33,884 bases of DNA from Bacteroidota bacterium. Lineage in GTDB: Bacteria > Bacteroidota > Bacteroidia > Chitinophagales > Chitinophagaceae. The stretch covers positions 1 to 33,884 of the forward strand of contig JAFDXI010000072.1 of assembly GCA_018268035.1 (NCBI GenBank), given 5' to 3'. The position numbers and the translations under genes were made by a program. The notes beneath the pieces were generated by a model, which saw only the letters and a list, made by a program, of their open reading frames with translations, was not told the origin of the DNA and did no database searches. Of the stretch, positions 25,006-33,502 are shown in pieces. Within the stretch, counting starts at the first letter, position 1. Each line of letters starts with the position of its first letter.

Positions 25006-26409
25006 ATGTCAAAACAAAATCAATCATCCCGCAGGAAATTTTTGCAACAGATTGGCGCCACCAGTCTGTTGGCTGCTACATCACCACTCAGCAGCTTTGC
25101 TGCAAAAGAAAAAGCAGAAACAAGAAGATTATTTTATGAAAAGAAAATTTCAGCTGCAGATACAATCCGTGTTGGTGTAATCGGCTTTGGCATACAAGGC
25201 CATTTTGATTTATCAACTGCTTTGAAAGTACCCGGTGTGCAACTTGCAGGCATCTGTGATTTATATACTGGACGCATTGAGAATGCAAAAGAAACCTATG
25301 GCAAAGATTTGTTCACAACAAGAAATTATAAAGAACTTTTAGAAAGATCAGATATAGATGCAGTCATCATTGCAACCACTGATTGCTGGCATGCACAGAT
25401 CACAAAAGATGCATTGGCAAAAGGTAAAGCAGTGTATTGTGAAAAACCAATGGTGTATAAAATAAGCGAAGGCGATGAAGTGGTTGCAGCGCAAAAGAAA
25501 GCAGGTAAAATATTGCAGGTTGGCAGCCAGCGGGTAAGCAGCATTGGCCTGGCAAAAGCAAAAGAATTATTGGCAGCAGGAGAGATTGGAAAATTAAATA
25601 TGGTTAATGCTGTGTATGACAGACAGGGATCAATCGGTGCATGGGAATATACCATACCCGATGATGCCAATGCTGATACAACAGATTGGGAAGCGTTTAT
25701 TAAAGTAACAGAAAGGATGCCTTACGATTCAAAGAAATTTTTCTGGTGGAGAGCATTTAAAGAAGTGGGCACAGGTGTTGCCGGTGATTTGTTTATTCAT
25801 TTATTAAGTGGCACACATTTTATTACTAATTCAAAAGGGCCTGAAACAATTTACAGCACAGGCCAGTTTAGTTATTGGAAAGATGGCCGCAATATGCCTG
25901 ATGTAATGTCTGGTGTAATGCAATATCCTGATTCACCTGAACATCCTGCATTCCAATTAACATTACAGGTAAATTTTATCAGTGGCACAGGCGGTGAAGA
26001 ACGCATTCAGTTTGTAGGTTCAGAAGGTGTTATTGTTGTAGATGGAAATGATTTGCATGTTACTCACAGCATCATGCCTGAAGCGCCTGGTTTTGGTGGT
26101 TATGATTCACTATTTACATTTTCCAAAAGCATGCAGGAAAAGATGCAAAAAGAATATGATGCAAAATGGACAAAGGCACAACAGCAAAGACCTACAAAAA
26201 AAGATTTTGTTTATAAAGCCCCTAAAGGATATGATGAACATTTAGATCACTTCACAAATTTCTTTGACGCGATGCGCACAGGCAAACCTGTAGTTGAAGA
26301 CGCCGTATTTGGATTCAGGGCTGCAGCGCCTGCTCTGTCATGCAATGAAAGTTATTTTCAAAAAAAGGTTATACAATGGGACCCGGTGAATATGAAACTG
26401 GTGTATTGA
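25006..26409 (+). CDS. Tat-exported Gfo/Idh/MocA-family oxidoreductase
   Basis: From ATG 25006 the protein is 467 residues. It begins with a twin-arginine signal (SSRRKFLQQIGATSLLAATS), so it is folded and loaded with NAD(P) before export. The Rossmann domain has RVGVIGFGIQGHF, followed by VYCEKPMVY, the catalytic Lys region of the family. The alpha/beta C-domain continues to the end. Substrates in this family are sugars, inositols or amino sugars; this one is unknown. An open frame extends 35 codons upstream, but those residues are non-conserved in character and lie over TATCTTGG (24976-24983), a near -7 box 22 bp before the ATG. Confidence 0.9.
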   Translation: MSKQNQSSRRKFLQQIGATSLLAATSPLSSFAAKEKAETRRLFYEKKISAADTIRVGVIGFGIQGHFDLSTALKVPGVQLAGICDLYTGRIENAKETYGKDLFTTRNYKELLERSDIDAVIIATTDCWHAQITKDALAKGKAVYCEKPMVYKISEGDEVVAAQKKAGKILQVGSQRVSSIGLAKAKELLAAGEIGKLNMVNAVYDRQGSIGAWEYTIPDDANADTTDWEAFIKVTERMPYDSKKFFWWRAFKEVGTGVAGDLFIHLLSGTHFITNSKGPETIYSTGQFSYWKDGRNMPDVMSGVMQYPDSPEHPAFQLTLQVNFISGTGGEERIQFVGSEGVIVVDGNDLHVTHSIMPEAPGFGGYDSLFTFSKSMQEKMQKEYDAKWTKAQQQRPTKKDFVYKAPKGYDEHLDHFTNFFDAMRTGKPVVEDAVFGFRAAAPALSCNESYFQKKVIQWDPVNMKLVY

Positions 26410-26458
26410 TTTGATAAGAGAAAGAATAGTATAAAGTTGAATTGATTTTTATGCTGCT

Positions 26459-26992
26459 TTATTCTTCTCCCTTTTTGATCTGAAAAGAATCTTTTGTGGA
26501 AATTCCTTTTCTGTGTAAAAACCTGTTTGTCCATGGTGGCATTGGCGATGGATCAATCCATAAACCTGTTTTTGATTTTCTTGCGGCAACTTCTAATTTT
26601 TCCAGGTCTGCATCATGGTTATACTTTTTGAAATGCCATGCCATCCCTGCTTTTATCATTTCATGGCTCAATTCTCTTCCATCATCCAGGTAAGTGAAAG
26701 CTATCAGTCTGCCATTGCTGTCTGTTGAATGAATTTCCACTCTTACAATTTTTCCAAAACACAAAGATGCCAGGTAGTTTTTTGCTTTTCTGTAAAATGG
26801 CATTCCTTTTTCAGGTGCATCAATTCCCTCCATCCTTACACGCATGGTTTTTTTCCCGTTTAATAAAATATCATAAGTGTCGCCATCAACAATGCCAATT
26901 ACTTTTCCTGAAACAACACTATTATTAAATTTTTCCTGATGTGCTCTATTAAATGGGATGAACATCAATAATGGCAAAAGATATGAAAGCAT
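26459..26992 (-). CDS. Secreted staphylococcal-nuclease-like (SNase) protein
   Basis: The 177-residue protein has a hydrophobic N-terminus (MLSYLLPLLMFIPFN) that may be a signal. An SNase domain follows: VIGIVDGDTYDILL, RMEGIDAPEKG and STDSNGRLIAFTYL. The catalytic set corresponding to Arg35, Asp40, Glu43 and Arg87 of staphylococcal nuclease is Arg53, Asp58, Glu61 and Arg95, so it should be an active calcium-dependent nuclease. The C-terminus GLWIDPSPMPPWTNR is the usual family end. It is the last gene of the minus-strand group after cutC (33-bp gap). Its likely role is extracellular nucleic-acid degradation. Confidence 0.92.
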   Translation of the reverse strand: MLSYLLPLLMFIPFNRAHQEKFNNSVVSGKVIGIVDGDTYDILLNGKKTMRVRMEGIDAPEKGMPFYRKAKNYLASLCFGKIVRVEIHSTDSNGRLIAFTYLDDGRELSHEMIKAGMAWHFKKYNHDADLEKLEVAARKSKTGLWIDPSPMPPWTNRFLHRKGISTKDSFQIKKGEE

Positions 26993-27025
26993 TTAAAGGA
27001 TATATTGGAAATAAAAATATTTTCT

Positions 27026-27772
27026 CTACCGTATTTGCGAATGGCTAATTTTTAAAGCATCCACCATTGCCCTTACTTCTGTTTCATCAGCAATATAAAC
27101 GTGGCCATAATCGCTCACTGCTTCATTGATATATGTAACAGGGTTGGGAGCAATTTTCCTGGCTGATGAATGAAATTCATTTGCGCCTGTTGCATTTCTC
27201 AACGCTGCAATGTTGGATGATTTTACACCTGCACCCGGCATAATGATAATCCTGTTGCCAGCTTGCAGTACCATTTGTTGTAAAATCTCTGTTGCCTCGG
27301 GAGCCGCTGTTTTATGACCTGATGTCAGCACACGTTCACAACCACAACTGATGATATCTTCCAATGCTTTAAAAATATCCGGGGCGTTATCAATTACACG
27401 GTTGCAGGTAACGCCCATCGGGCCAGCCCATTCCACAATTTGTTTAAATCTTTCTATATCAATCTCACCATTCAATTTTGAAATACCCACAGAAATGCCA
27501 TCACAACCAAGTTGCCTGCATATTTCAATATCATCCCGCATCATGGCAAATTCTTCATCACTATAAAAAAAATTTCCAGCCCGTGGCCTGATGATTGGAT
27601 ATAACTGAATGGATATTTTTTCTCTTGCCTGTTTGATAGCGCCGTAGCTCGGTGTTGTGCCGCCTTCTACCGGGTTATCACAAAGCTCAACCCTGTCAGC
27701 ACCACATCTTTCTGCAATCACACAGGTATCAATATGAAATGCACAGATTTCTAATTTTAAATTATCAATCAT
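27026..27772 (-). CDS. cutC: CutC-family protein
   Basis: The 248-residue TIM-barrel protein opens LEICAFHIDTCVIAERCGADRVELCDNPVEGGTTPSYG and continues IQLYPIIRPRAGNFFYSDEEF, a clear CutC pattern. CutC was named for copper homeostasis, but its true activity is unsettled. Two usually conserved places differ: the expected T-F-H-R-A-F-D block reads TCNRVIDN, losing the His, and the usual GV..DG block is SVGISKLNGEIDI. It starts five bases after the asparaginase stop, so the two are translationally linked. It is cytoplasmic. Confidence 0.93.
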   Translation of the reverse strand: MIDNLKLEICAFHIDTCVIAERCGADRVELCDNPVEGGTTPSYGAIKQAREKISIQLYPIIRPRAGNFFYSDEEFAMMRDDIEICRQLGCDGISVGISKLNGEIDIERFKQIVEWAGPMGVTCNRVIDNAPDIFKALEDIISCGCERVLTSGHKTAAPEATEILQQMVLQAGNRIIIMPGAGVKSSNIAALRNATGANEFHSSARKIAPNPVTYINEAVSDYGHVYIADETEVRAMVDALKISHSQIR

Positions 27773-27777
27773 CTGTT

Positions 27778-28812
27778 TTATTTGTAATGACTTTTTGCAG
27801 GAAAAACACCTGTTACGGATTTGCTTTGTACTGCATATTCAAAACCCGGTTGCAAACTATAACCTCCATACTCACCGTTTTTATTGATAGCGATAAAACC
27901 AACCTGAATTTCTTTTGCTTTTTCAGGACTACGCTGAATGATTCTTTCCACTGCTTCCCTGCAGGCATCTTCGGGCGCACGGCCTAATCGCATCAGTTCA
28001 ACAACAAGATGAGAGCCAACTATACGGATAACTTCTTCACCCACACCTGTTGAAGTGGCTGCACCAATTTCATTGTCCACATATAATCCTGCTCCAATGA
28101 TTGGTGAATCACCCACACGGCCATGCATTTTAAATGCCATCCCGCTTGTAGTGCAGGCGCCACTTAAATTGCCATTCACATCAATAGCCATCATACCAAT
28201 AGTATCATGATTGTCAGGTCCACCCGGCATTGGATCTTTACTTTTATCATACAACCTGTTTTCAATATTTATTTCAGGATGATAGTTTGCTGTCTTCAAC
28301 CATTCTTTCCATGCTTTTTCACTCTCGGGTGTAAGCAGGTTCTGTGCTTTAAAACCATTAGCCAATGCAAACTGTAAAGCGCCATCGCCGGCTAAAACTA
28401 TATGTGGTGTTTTCTCCATCACCATGCGGGCAACAGAAATTGCATGAACAATATTTTCAAGGCACATCACAGAACCACAGTTATAATTTTCGTCCATGAT
28501 GCAGGCATCAAGCGTAACATGGCCATCACGATCAGGCAAGCCGCCATAACCAATGGTTTGATTTTTCGGGTCAGCTTCAGGAATTTTTACACCTGCTTCT
28601 ACTGCATCCAATGCCCTGCCTCCTTTACTTAAAATTTCCCAGGCACCAGCATTTGCTTCTTTACCAAAACCCCATGTGGAAACAACTATTGGATTGTCTT
28701 TGATAATAACCGGAACCTTTTTTTCATGTGCCAGCAAACGGGTCCCGGTGAGTGCTGCTGCTGATCCCAACGCTGCTGTCTGCAAAAATTTTCTTCTTGA
28801 TGATGATGCCAT
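27778..28812 (-). CDS. Tat-exported N4-(beta-GlcNAc)-L-asparaginase (Ntn hydrolase)
   Basis: From ATG 28812 the protein is 344 residues with a twin-arginine signal (ASSSRRKFLQTAALGSAAAL). It belongs to the glycosylasparaginase family, which releases Asp from GlcNAc-Asn or hydrolyses related beta-aspartyl bonds. The self-cleavage site is HDTIGMMA, placing the catalytic Thr at residue 204. The substrate-binding RVGDSPIIGAGLYVDN and GAATSTGVGEEVIR follow. Extracytoplasmic placement suits glycoprotein or peptidoglycan-fragment salvage. It leads a minus-strand operon with cutC and the SNase gene. A start 11 codons upstream exists but would displace the Tat motif. Confidence 0.92.
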   Translation of the reverse strand: MASSSRRKFLQTAALGSAAALTGTRLLAHEKKVPVIIKDNPIVVSTWGFGKEANAGAWEILSKGGRALDAVEAGVKIPEADPKNQTIGYGGLPDRDGHVTLDACIMDENYNCGSVMCLENIVHAISVARMVMEKTPHIVLAGDGALQFALANGFKAQNLLTPESEKAWKEWLKTANYHPEINIENRLYDKSKDPMPGGPDNHDTIGMMAIDVNGNLSGACTTSGMAFKMHGRVGDSPIIGAGLYVDNEIGAATSTGVGEEVIRIVGSHLVVELMRLGRAPEDACREAVERIIQRSPEKAKEIQVGFIAINKNGEYGGYSLQPGFEYAVQSKSVTGVFPAKSHYK

Positions 28813-29046
28813 GATTAAATTATTTATGTGTAGCTGATTCTGCAAATATCCTATTCAAAAAAATACCAAAGTGCAAATGTTTTTATGGTAAAGCATAAAC
28901 GATACAGCTACTAAATAAGCGCATAAATGTATTGCATCAGCAATTTAATCTTACTATTTTTTGTTGTCTTACACATTTTTGTTTTTAAGAATTGGCGGAA
29001 GAATTGTTAATGATTGCGGATTGTAACATCCACCACGCTGAATTAT

Positions 29047-29054
29047 TACCTTTG
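29047..29054 (+). promoter_or_regulatory. -7 box TACCTTTG of ispG
   Basis: TACCTTTG matches TAnnTTTG exactly and is separated from the ispG ATG (29061) by six bases, CAGCCT, the same spacing as at gatB. It argues for a leaderless mRNA and against the longer frame starting at 28992. Confidence 0.6.
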
Positions 29055-29060
29055 CAGCCT

Positions 29061-31133
29061 ATGCAGTTTTATTGTAATTCACTTACTGAATATAGCAGGT
29101 TGAAAACACGTGAAGTAAAGGTTGGTGAGCTTTTATTGGGAAACCTTCATCCCGTTCGTGTTCAAACTATGACAACAACAGATACGATGGATACCATTGC
29201 TACTGTTGAACAAAGCATCCGTTGTATTGAAGCCGGTGCCGAATTGGTGCGCATCACAGCGCCATCAAAAAAAGATGCGGAAAATTTACTGAATATAAAA
29301 AATGAATTGCACAAACGTGGTTATACTACTCCGTTGGTCGCTGACATTCATTTTACACCCAATGCTGCAGAAATTGCTGCACGCATTGTTGAAAAAGTGA
29401 GAGTGAATCCAGGCAATTATGTTGACAAGAAAAAATTTGAGCAGATTGAATATACCGATGCGGAATACGCAGAAGAAATAGACCGCATCCGTGAACGGTT
29501 TACACCTCTGGTGAAAATTTGTAAAGAGTATGGAACGGCCATGCGTATAGGCACCAATCATGGTTCTTTAAGTGACAGGATCATGAGCAGGTATGGTGAT
29601 TCGCCCAATGGTATGGTGGAAAGTGCAATGGAATTTTTGCGTATTGCACGCGATGAAAATTATCATAACATCGTGCTCAGTATGAAAGCAAGCAACACGC
29701 TTGTGATGGTGCAGGCTTACCGGTTATTGGTGCATACTATGTTTGCAGAATTTGGTGAAATATATCCTTTGCACTTAGGTGTAACAGAAGCAGGTGATGG
29801 TGAAGATGGAAGAATAAAAAGCGCAGTGGGCATCGGTACTTTATTGGAAGACGGACTGGGTGACACAATCCGTGTTTCATTAACTGAAGATCCGGAATTT
29901 GAAATACCTGTTTGTAAAGACTTAGTAAAACGTTATACTAACAGAAACCATCATGCGCCTATTCAACCGTTACAGGCCAAACCTGTTGATGCAGGTGTAA
30001 CTGAAAACATTTCCACTGGTATACAACAAAATATTTCGCTACCTTATAATCCATTTGAGTACAAACGTCGCAAATCCCATAAGGTGAATAATATCGGTGG
30101 CAGATCAGTACCTGTGGTGGTGGCTGATTTTATGCTGAAAGAAAAAATCAATGCTACTGATCTCACTGCTATTGGTTATACCTACGATGCTGTTACTGAT
30201 AAATGGAACATCAGTGATGCTGCTGCAGATTATATATATACCGGAAACAAAACTTTGGAGTTTCATTTACCAGGTACATTAAAAATTATCTGCGATGCAA
30301 AAACATGGTACCAGCAGAAAAACAATGCTTCAACCGGAGGAGGATATGCTGAAAATATTTTCCCATTATTTCATGGCGTTGAATATCTCGAAGTAAATGA
30401 AAAATCAGCAGCACAAAATTTTATTGCCATAGATGTACATGCGATTGATAAAGATATCAAAGGAAAAATCTTTGATTTAATTGCGACTGATGTTTCGGCA
30501 GTACTGTGTTTGTACTCTACTAATAAACACAGTATGGCAGATGTGCGCCGCAATATGATAGAGCTGATGGATCGGAATATAAAAACGCCGGTAATTATTT
30601 GCATAGAAAGCCATAACGAACAGGTGGATGATCAGTTGATACAATTTTCATCTGCAGTGGGGGCTTTGTTGTTGGATGGCTTTGGTGACGGCGCCTGGTT
30701 GATAAATGACCCGGAAAAAATGGACAATACCAAAATCAGTGGACGAAATTATATTTCTATTCAAAACAATTACCAGTTTTTAAACGCTACTGCATTTTCT
30801 ATTTTACAGGCAGCGAGGACACGTATTTCAAAAACAGAATATATCAGTTGCCCAAGTTGTGGGAGGACATTGTTTGACCTGCAGGAAACCACTGCAAAAA
30901 TCCGTGAGGTCACCAATCATTTAAAAGGCGTGAAAATAGCCATCATGGGTTGCATAGTAAACGGGCCGGGAGAAATGGCAGATGCAGATTTTGGTTATGT
31001 GGGCAGTGGTGTTGGGAAGATTACTTTATACAAAGGCAAAGAAGTTATCAAACGCAATGTTGACAGCCATGTGGCTGTAGATGAACTGATAAACCTGTTG
31101 AAGGAAAACGGTGCATGGGTTGACCCGGTGTGA
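29061..31133 (+). CDS. ispG: 4-hydroxy-3-methylbut-2-enyl-diphosphate synthase, three-domain type
   Basis: IspG makes HMBPP from methylerythritol cyclodiphosphate, the penultimate step of the MEP isoprenoid pathway, using a [4Fe-4S] cluster. The protein is 690 residues from ATG 29061. The N-terminal TIM barrel has VRVQTMTTTDTMD, AELVRITAPS, LVADIHFTP and RVNPGNYVD. A roughly 280-residue inserted domain (about 310-590) follows, as in Chlamydia, Bacteroidota and plants. The iron-sulfur domain has CPSC (Cys597, Cys600), GCIVNGPGE (Cys631, Glu638) and ADADFGYVG. The upstream codons 28992-29060 overlap the promoter box and are not counted. It is a single gene. Confidence 0.97.
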   Translation: MQFYCNSLTEYSRLKTREVKVGELLLGNLHPVRVQTMTTTDTMDTIATVEQSIRCIEAGAELVRITAPSKKDAENLLNIKNELHKRGYTTPLVADIHFTPNAAEIAARIVEKVRVNPGNYVDKKKFEQIEYTDAEYAEEIDRIRERFTPLVKICKEYGTAMRIGTNHGSLSDRIMSRYGDSPNGMVESAMEFLRIARDENYHNIVLSMKASNTLVMVQAYRLLVHTMFAEFGEIYPLHLGVTEAGDGEDGRIKSAVGIGTLLEDGLGDTIRVSLTEDPEFEIPVCKDLVKRYTNRNHHAPIQPLQAKPVDAGVTENISTGIQQNISLPYNPFEYKRRKSHKVNNIGGRSVPVVVADFMLKEKINATDLTAIGYTYDAVTDKWNISDAAADYIYTGNKTLEFHLPGTLKIICDAKTWYQQKNNASTGGGYAENIFPLFHGVEYLEVNEKSAAQNFIAIDVHAIDKDIKGKIFDLIATDVSAVLCLYSTNKHSMADVRRNMIELMDRNIKTPVIICIESHNEQVDDQLIQFSSAVGALLLDGFGDGAWLINDPEKMDNTKISGRNYISIQNNYQFLNATAFSILQAARTRISKTEYISCPSCGRTLFDLQETTAKIREVTNHLKGVKIAIMGCIVNGPGEMADADFGYVGSGVGKITLYKGKEVIKRNVDSHVAVDELINLLKENGAWVDPV

Positions 31134-31650
31134 TTGATTGAAGAAAGTTTTTTTTCTTAAAGTTGTCAATGTTTGGATAATGTATGAGCATCCTGCATAA
31201 AATCTATCAGCGATTTTTCTGTGCTTCATGCTTTCCATTCGAATGACGCTTCGAATACATTGTGCAGTTTATCTTCTTTAATTTTTGTATTGTTCGGGCT
31301 TGATAATAATCCGTTTAATGTTGAATAGATTGTATGTCTTTGCAAGTGTTGTATTAAATCATATACTTTGAAGCGTTTGCAATAAGATGCAATATTTTTG
31401 AAGTTTTTGCCTGTATTTCTAAATGCAAATACTGCATGTACAGACCAGGCATAATTATATAACCAATGATAAATTGCCTTTTTGTTTTTATTGACTGAAC
31501 CGGTTGTACTCAGTATCCCGGGCAATACTCATATTGAATAACCAGAGCCAATTATGATAAGTGAAGGCTATGAAATAAATGCTATTTTCTCGTGGTATAT
31601 TTTTTCGCATAACGCAAAGAGCTTTTCAACGCACCTGGTTTTGCCAAAGA
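31134..31650. other. Gene-poor stretch after ispG
   Basis: The first 90 bp carry no clear terminator. A 99-codon minus-strand frame (31226-31525) encodes MPGILSTTGSVNKNKKAIY..., rich in Asn, Lys, Phe and His, with no recognised motif. It could be a leftover of a mobile gene or noise and is not called as a gene. The rest appears to be decayed DNA leading into the recombinase remnant. Confidence 0.4.
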
Positions 31651-31957
31651 GATAATGCAGGGGAAAGAAAAGGATGTCTATTCGAAGGAAGTATCGCAAA
31701 GACACACCTTATAAAAACCGAAGCCTGCAGCGAGGACCACAACAATCCAAAAAAAGCCGGTAGAATGAAACCCTGGAAGCATACATAGTCTGCGGTATAG
31801 TTTCGCCACACACCTTATAGAAAAAGGAACAGATGTAACGATGATACAAAAATTACTTGGGCATACCGACCTAAAGACAACCATAATTTATCTACATACC
31901 AATAATAAAGACCTTTTAAAAATCATAAGCCCATTAGATGATTTAAAGTTAACCTGA
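31651..31957 (+). pseudogene. Shattered remnant of a tyrosine recombinase
   Basis: Pieces of one recombinase appear in shifting frames. MQGKEKD (near 31655) resembles the conserved QGKGxKDR block. LFEGS (31678 on), YKNRSLQRG and KKAGRMKP follow, then a clean C-terminus from [17 protein letters not shown] to [15 protein letters not shown], ending DDLKLT and TGA at 31955-31957. The HxxR, LGH and Tyr of the active site survive, but the N-terminal half with the first catalytic Arg is missing and at least three frameshifts separate the pieces. It resembles, but is not a copy of, the intact recombinase at 32590-33496. Confidence 0.8.
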
Positions 31958-32110
31958 GTTGTATTTGCGCTATAAATAATTTTCAGCGCTTTTTTTAAAA
32001 AAGGGTTGATATGCAAGTAATTAAAAATATTGTTCTACAGAAAATGATAGCGTATTTTAGCTGAATAATAATATTATGGGCAACTATAAAAGGCAACACA
32101 GCATATAATA

Positions 32111-32257
32111 ATGGCAACAGACGACTGGTATAGAAATTTAACATGAGACAGAGTCATTGAGACTGAATTTGGAGCACTGCTGAAACGTTCGAGAGGTACT
32201 TTCAACAAGGCACAGTATATAAGCATTCAAGCAAGAAAAGGATGTATAAAATTTTGA
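32111..32257 (+). pseudogene. Fragment of a DDWYRN-type Bacteroidota protein
   Basis: The frame from ATG 32111 reads MATDDWYRNLT, a TGA (32144-32146), then continues in the same frame as DRVIETEFGALLKRSRGTF and NKAQYISIQA, ending at a TGA at 32255-32257. I recall similar N-termini (a DDWYRN start, then EIE-FF-LKRSR and QYL-IQA) in helical-repeat Bacteroidota proteins often found beside accessory genes. This memory-based match is tentative. Only the N-terminal 48 codons remain, with an internal stop, so it would be a dead fragment. Confidence 0.45.
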
Positions 32258-32589
32258 GAACGTAAAAGATATTCAAAAATAAAATAACAATTAGACCTCA
32301 GACAAATCTTTGCATTTGCAAGGATCACAAAAAGAATTTATTTCAGCACAAATGAATATAAAATCACTTCTTCATTTAAACATATTATAAAAAAATCAAA
32401 ATCGGATTGTTACAACTACAATGAAAAAAGAATAATACTAAATAAATGATTTTCAGTAGTAGAATTTTTTTATGAGTTGCGTGTTATAACATAAATTAGC
32501 GCGTTGAACCAACATCGCCTGTACAGGCGCTGAGTCTGGATTCTTTCCTAACTTGTAGTTTTATTTCACATTCAAAAAACTATTAAGTC
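32258..32589. other. Non-coding stretch containing the probable left end of the IS91-type element
   Basis: The stretch is AT-rich and without open frames up to about 32470. A structured segment follows. It contains GTTATAAC (a palindrome), GTTG-AAC-CAAC (32503-32513 region) and the perfect 14-bp palindrome CGCCTGTACAGGCG at 32516-32529, about 60 bp before the recombinase ATG. IS91-type elements have no terminal inverted repeats but carry hairpins near the ends, so this may be the terminus; the exact border was not found. Confidence 0.4.
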
Positions 32590-33496
32590 ATGGAAAAAAA
32601 AATCATTAAGCCCGCAAGCTGTTGCGGCACTGGAAAAAACTAATCAGTATTTATCCATTGGTCATTACAGCTCACTGACCATTCGCAATTACCTGGCAGA
32701 ACTTCGTTTTATTTTTGTGTATTATCCCGATGTAGATCCAATGGATTTTACAGAAGAAATGCTCATGAGTTATTTACTGTACCTGAGTAAAACCCTTGGT
32801 TGCAGCCGGGTAAAATGCAAGATGGCTGCCCAAAGTATTTCCTTCTTTATGCGCCATGTAGCAAAACGCCCTTATGTAATTCCTACCGTTATTTATCCGC
32901 GGCCTTCCACTACACTTCCTTCAGTAAGGACAACCCCGGAAGTGATGAAGCTCATTGATGGCGTGCAAAATATCAGGCACCGCACTATCCTGATGTTGCT
33001 CTACAGTTCCGGTATGCGGGTAAGTGAAATAGCTAATTGCAAAATAGCCGATATTGATTCAAAGAACATGCGCATTAAAGTAGTGCAGGGCAAAGGAGCC
33101 AAAGACCGCTATACCATTATGTCTGAGCAGGTGCTGCTGGAACTGAGAGCTTACTATCTTATTTATAAGCCCAAAGAATATCTCTTTAATGGATACAAAC
33201 CGGGCAAAAGATATAGCGTTCGCAGCATACAACACCTGATGCAAAAAGCATTGCTAAAAGTAGGGCTTGAAAGCAAAAACTATACGATACACACCATACG
33301 CCATAGTTTTGCCACCCATCTTTTAGATAACGGAACGGACCTTTATACCATTAAAAAATTGCTTGGCCACAATAACATTCAAACTACCATGAGGTACATG
33401 CACCTGACCTCACGGCGCATTGATGAGATCACCAATCCTTATGATGCTTTACTGGTGGCAAAAGATAATAACATCATTAATCAGAATTTAAAATAA
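32590..33496 (+). CDS. IS91-associated tyrosine recombinase, frameshifted at an A9 tract
   Basis: The recombinase reads SLSPQAVAALEKTNQYLSIG, SSLTIRNYLAELRFIFVYYP and onward to 33496. It has an N-terminal SAM-like DNA-binding domain and a catalytic domain with all active residues: Arg in SGMRVSEIA, Lys in QGKGAKDRYT, HTIRHSFATHL, LLGHNN and the nucleophile in TMRYMHLT. The only suitable start, ATG 32590 (ATGG followed by nine A), is one base out of frame; eight A would give MEKKSLSPQ. In-frame starts exist only downstream (GTG 32717), which would delete half of the SAM domain. Its stop lies 6 bp before the transposase gene, as in two-gene IS91-type elements of Bacteroidota. Confidence 0.85.
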
Positions 33497-33502
33497 TGTG
33501 TT

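Noticed and set aside
28992-29060. Upstream extension of ispG by 23 codons
   Set aside because: It contains the -7 box TACCTTTG and begins at a weak start; the ATG at 29061 aligns with the family N-terminus.
31226-31525. 99-codon minus-strand open frame after ispG
   Set aside because: No recognisable domain, no promoter or ribosome site. The Asn/Lys/Phe-rich composition can arise from AT-rich DNA. It may be a remnant, so it was noted but not called.
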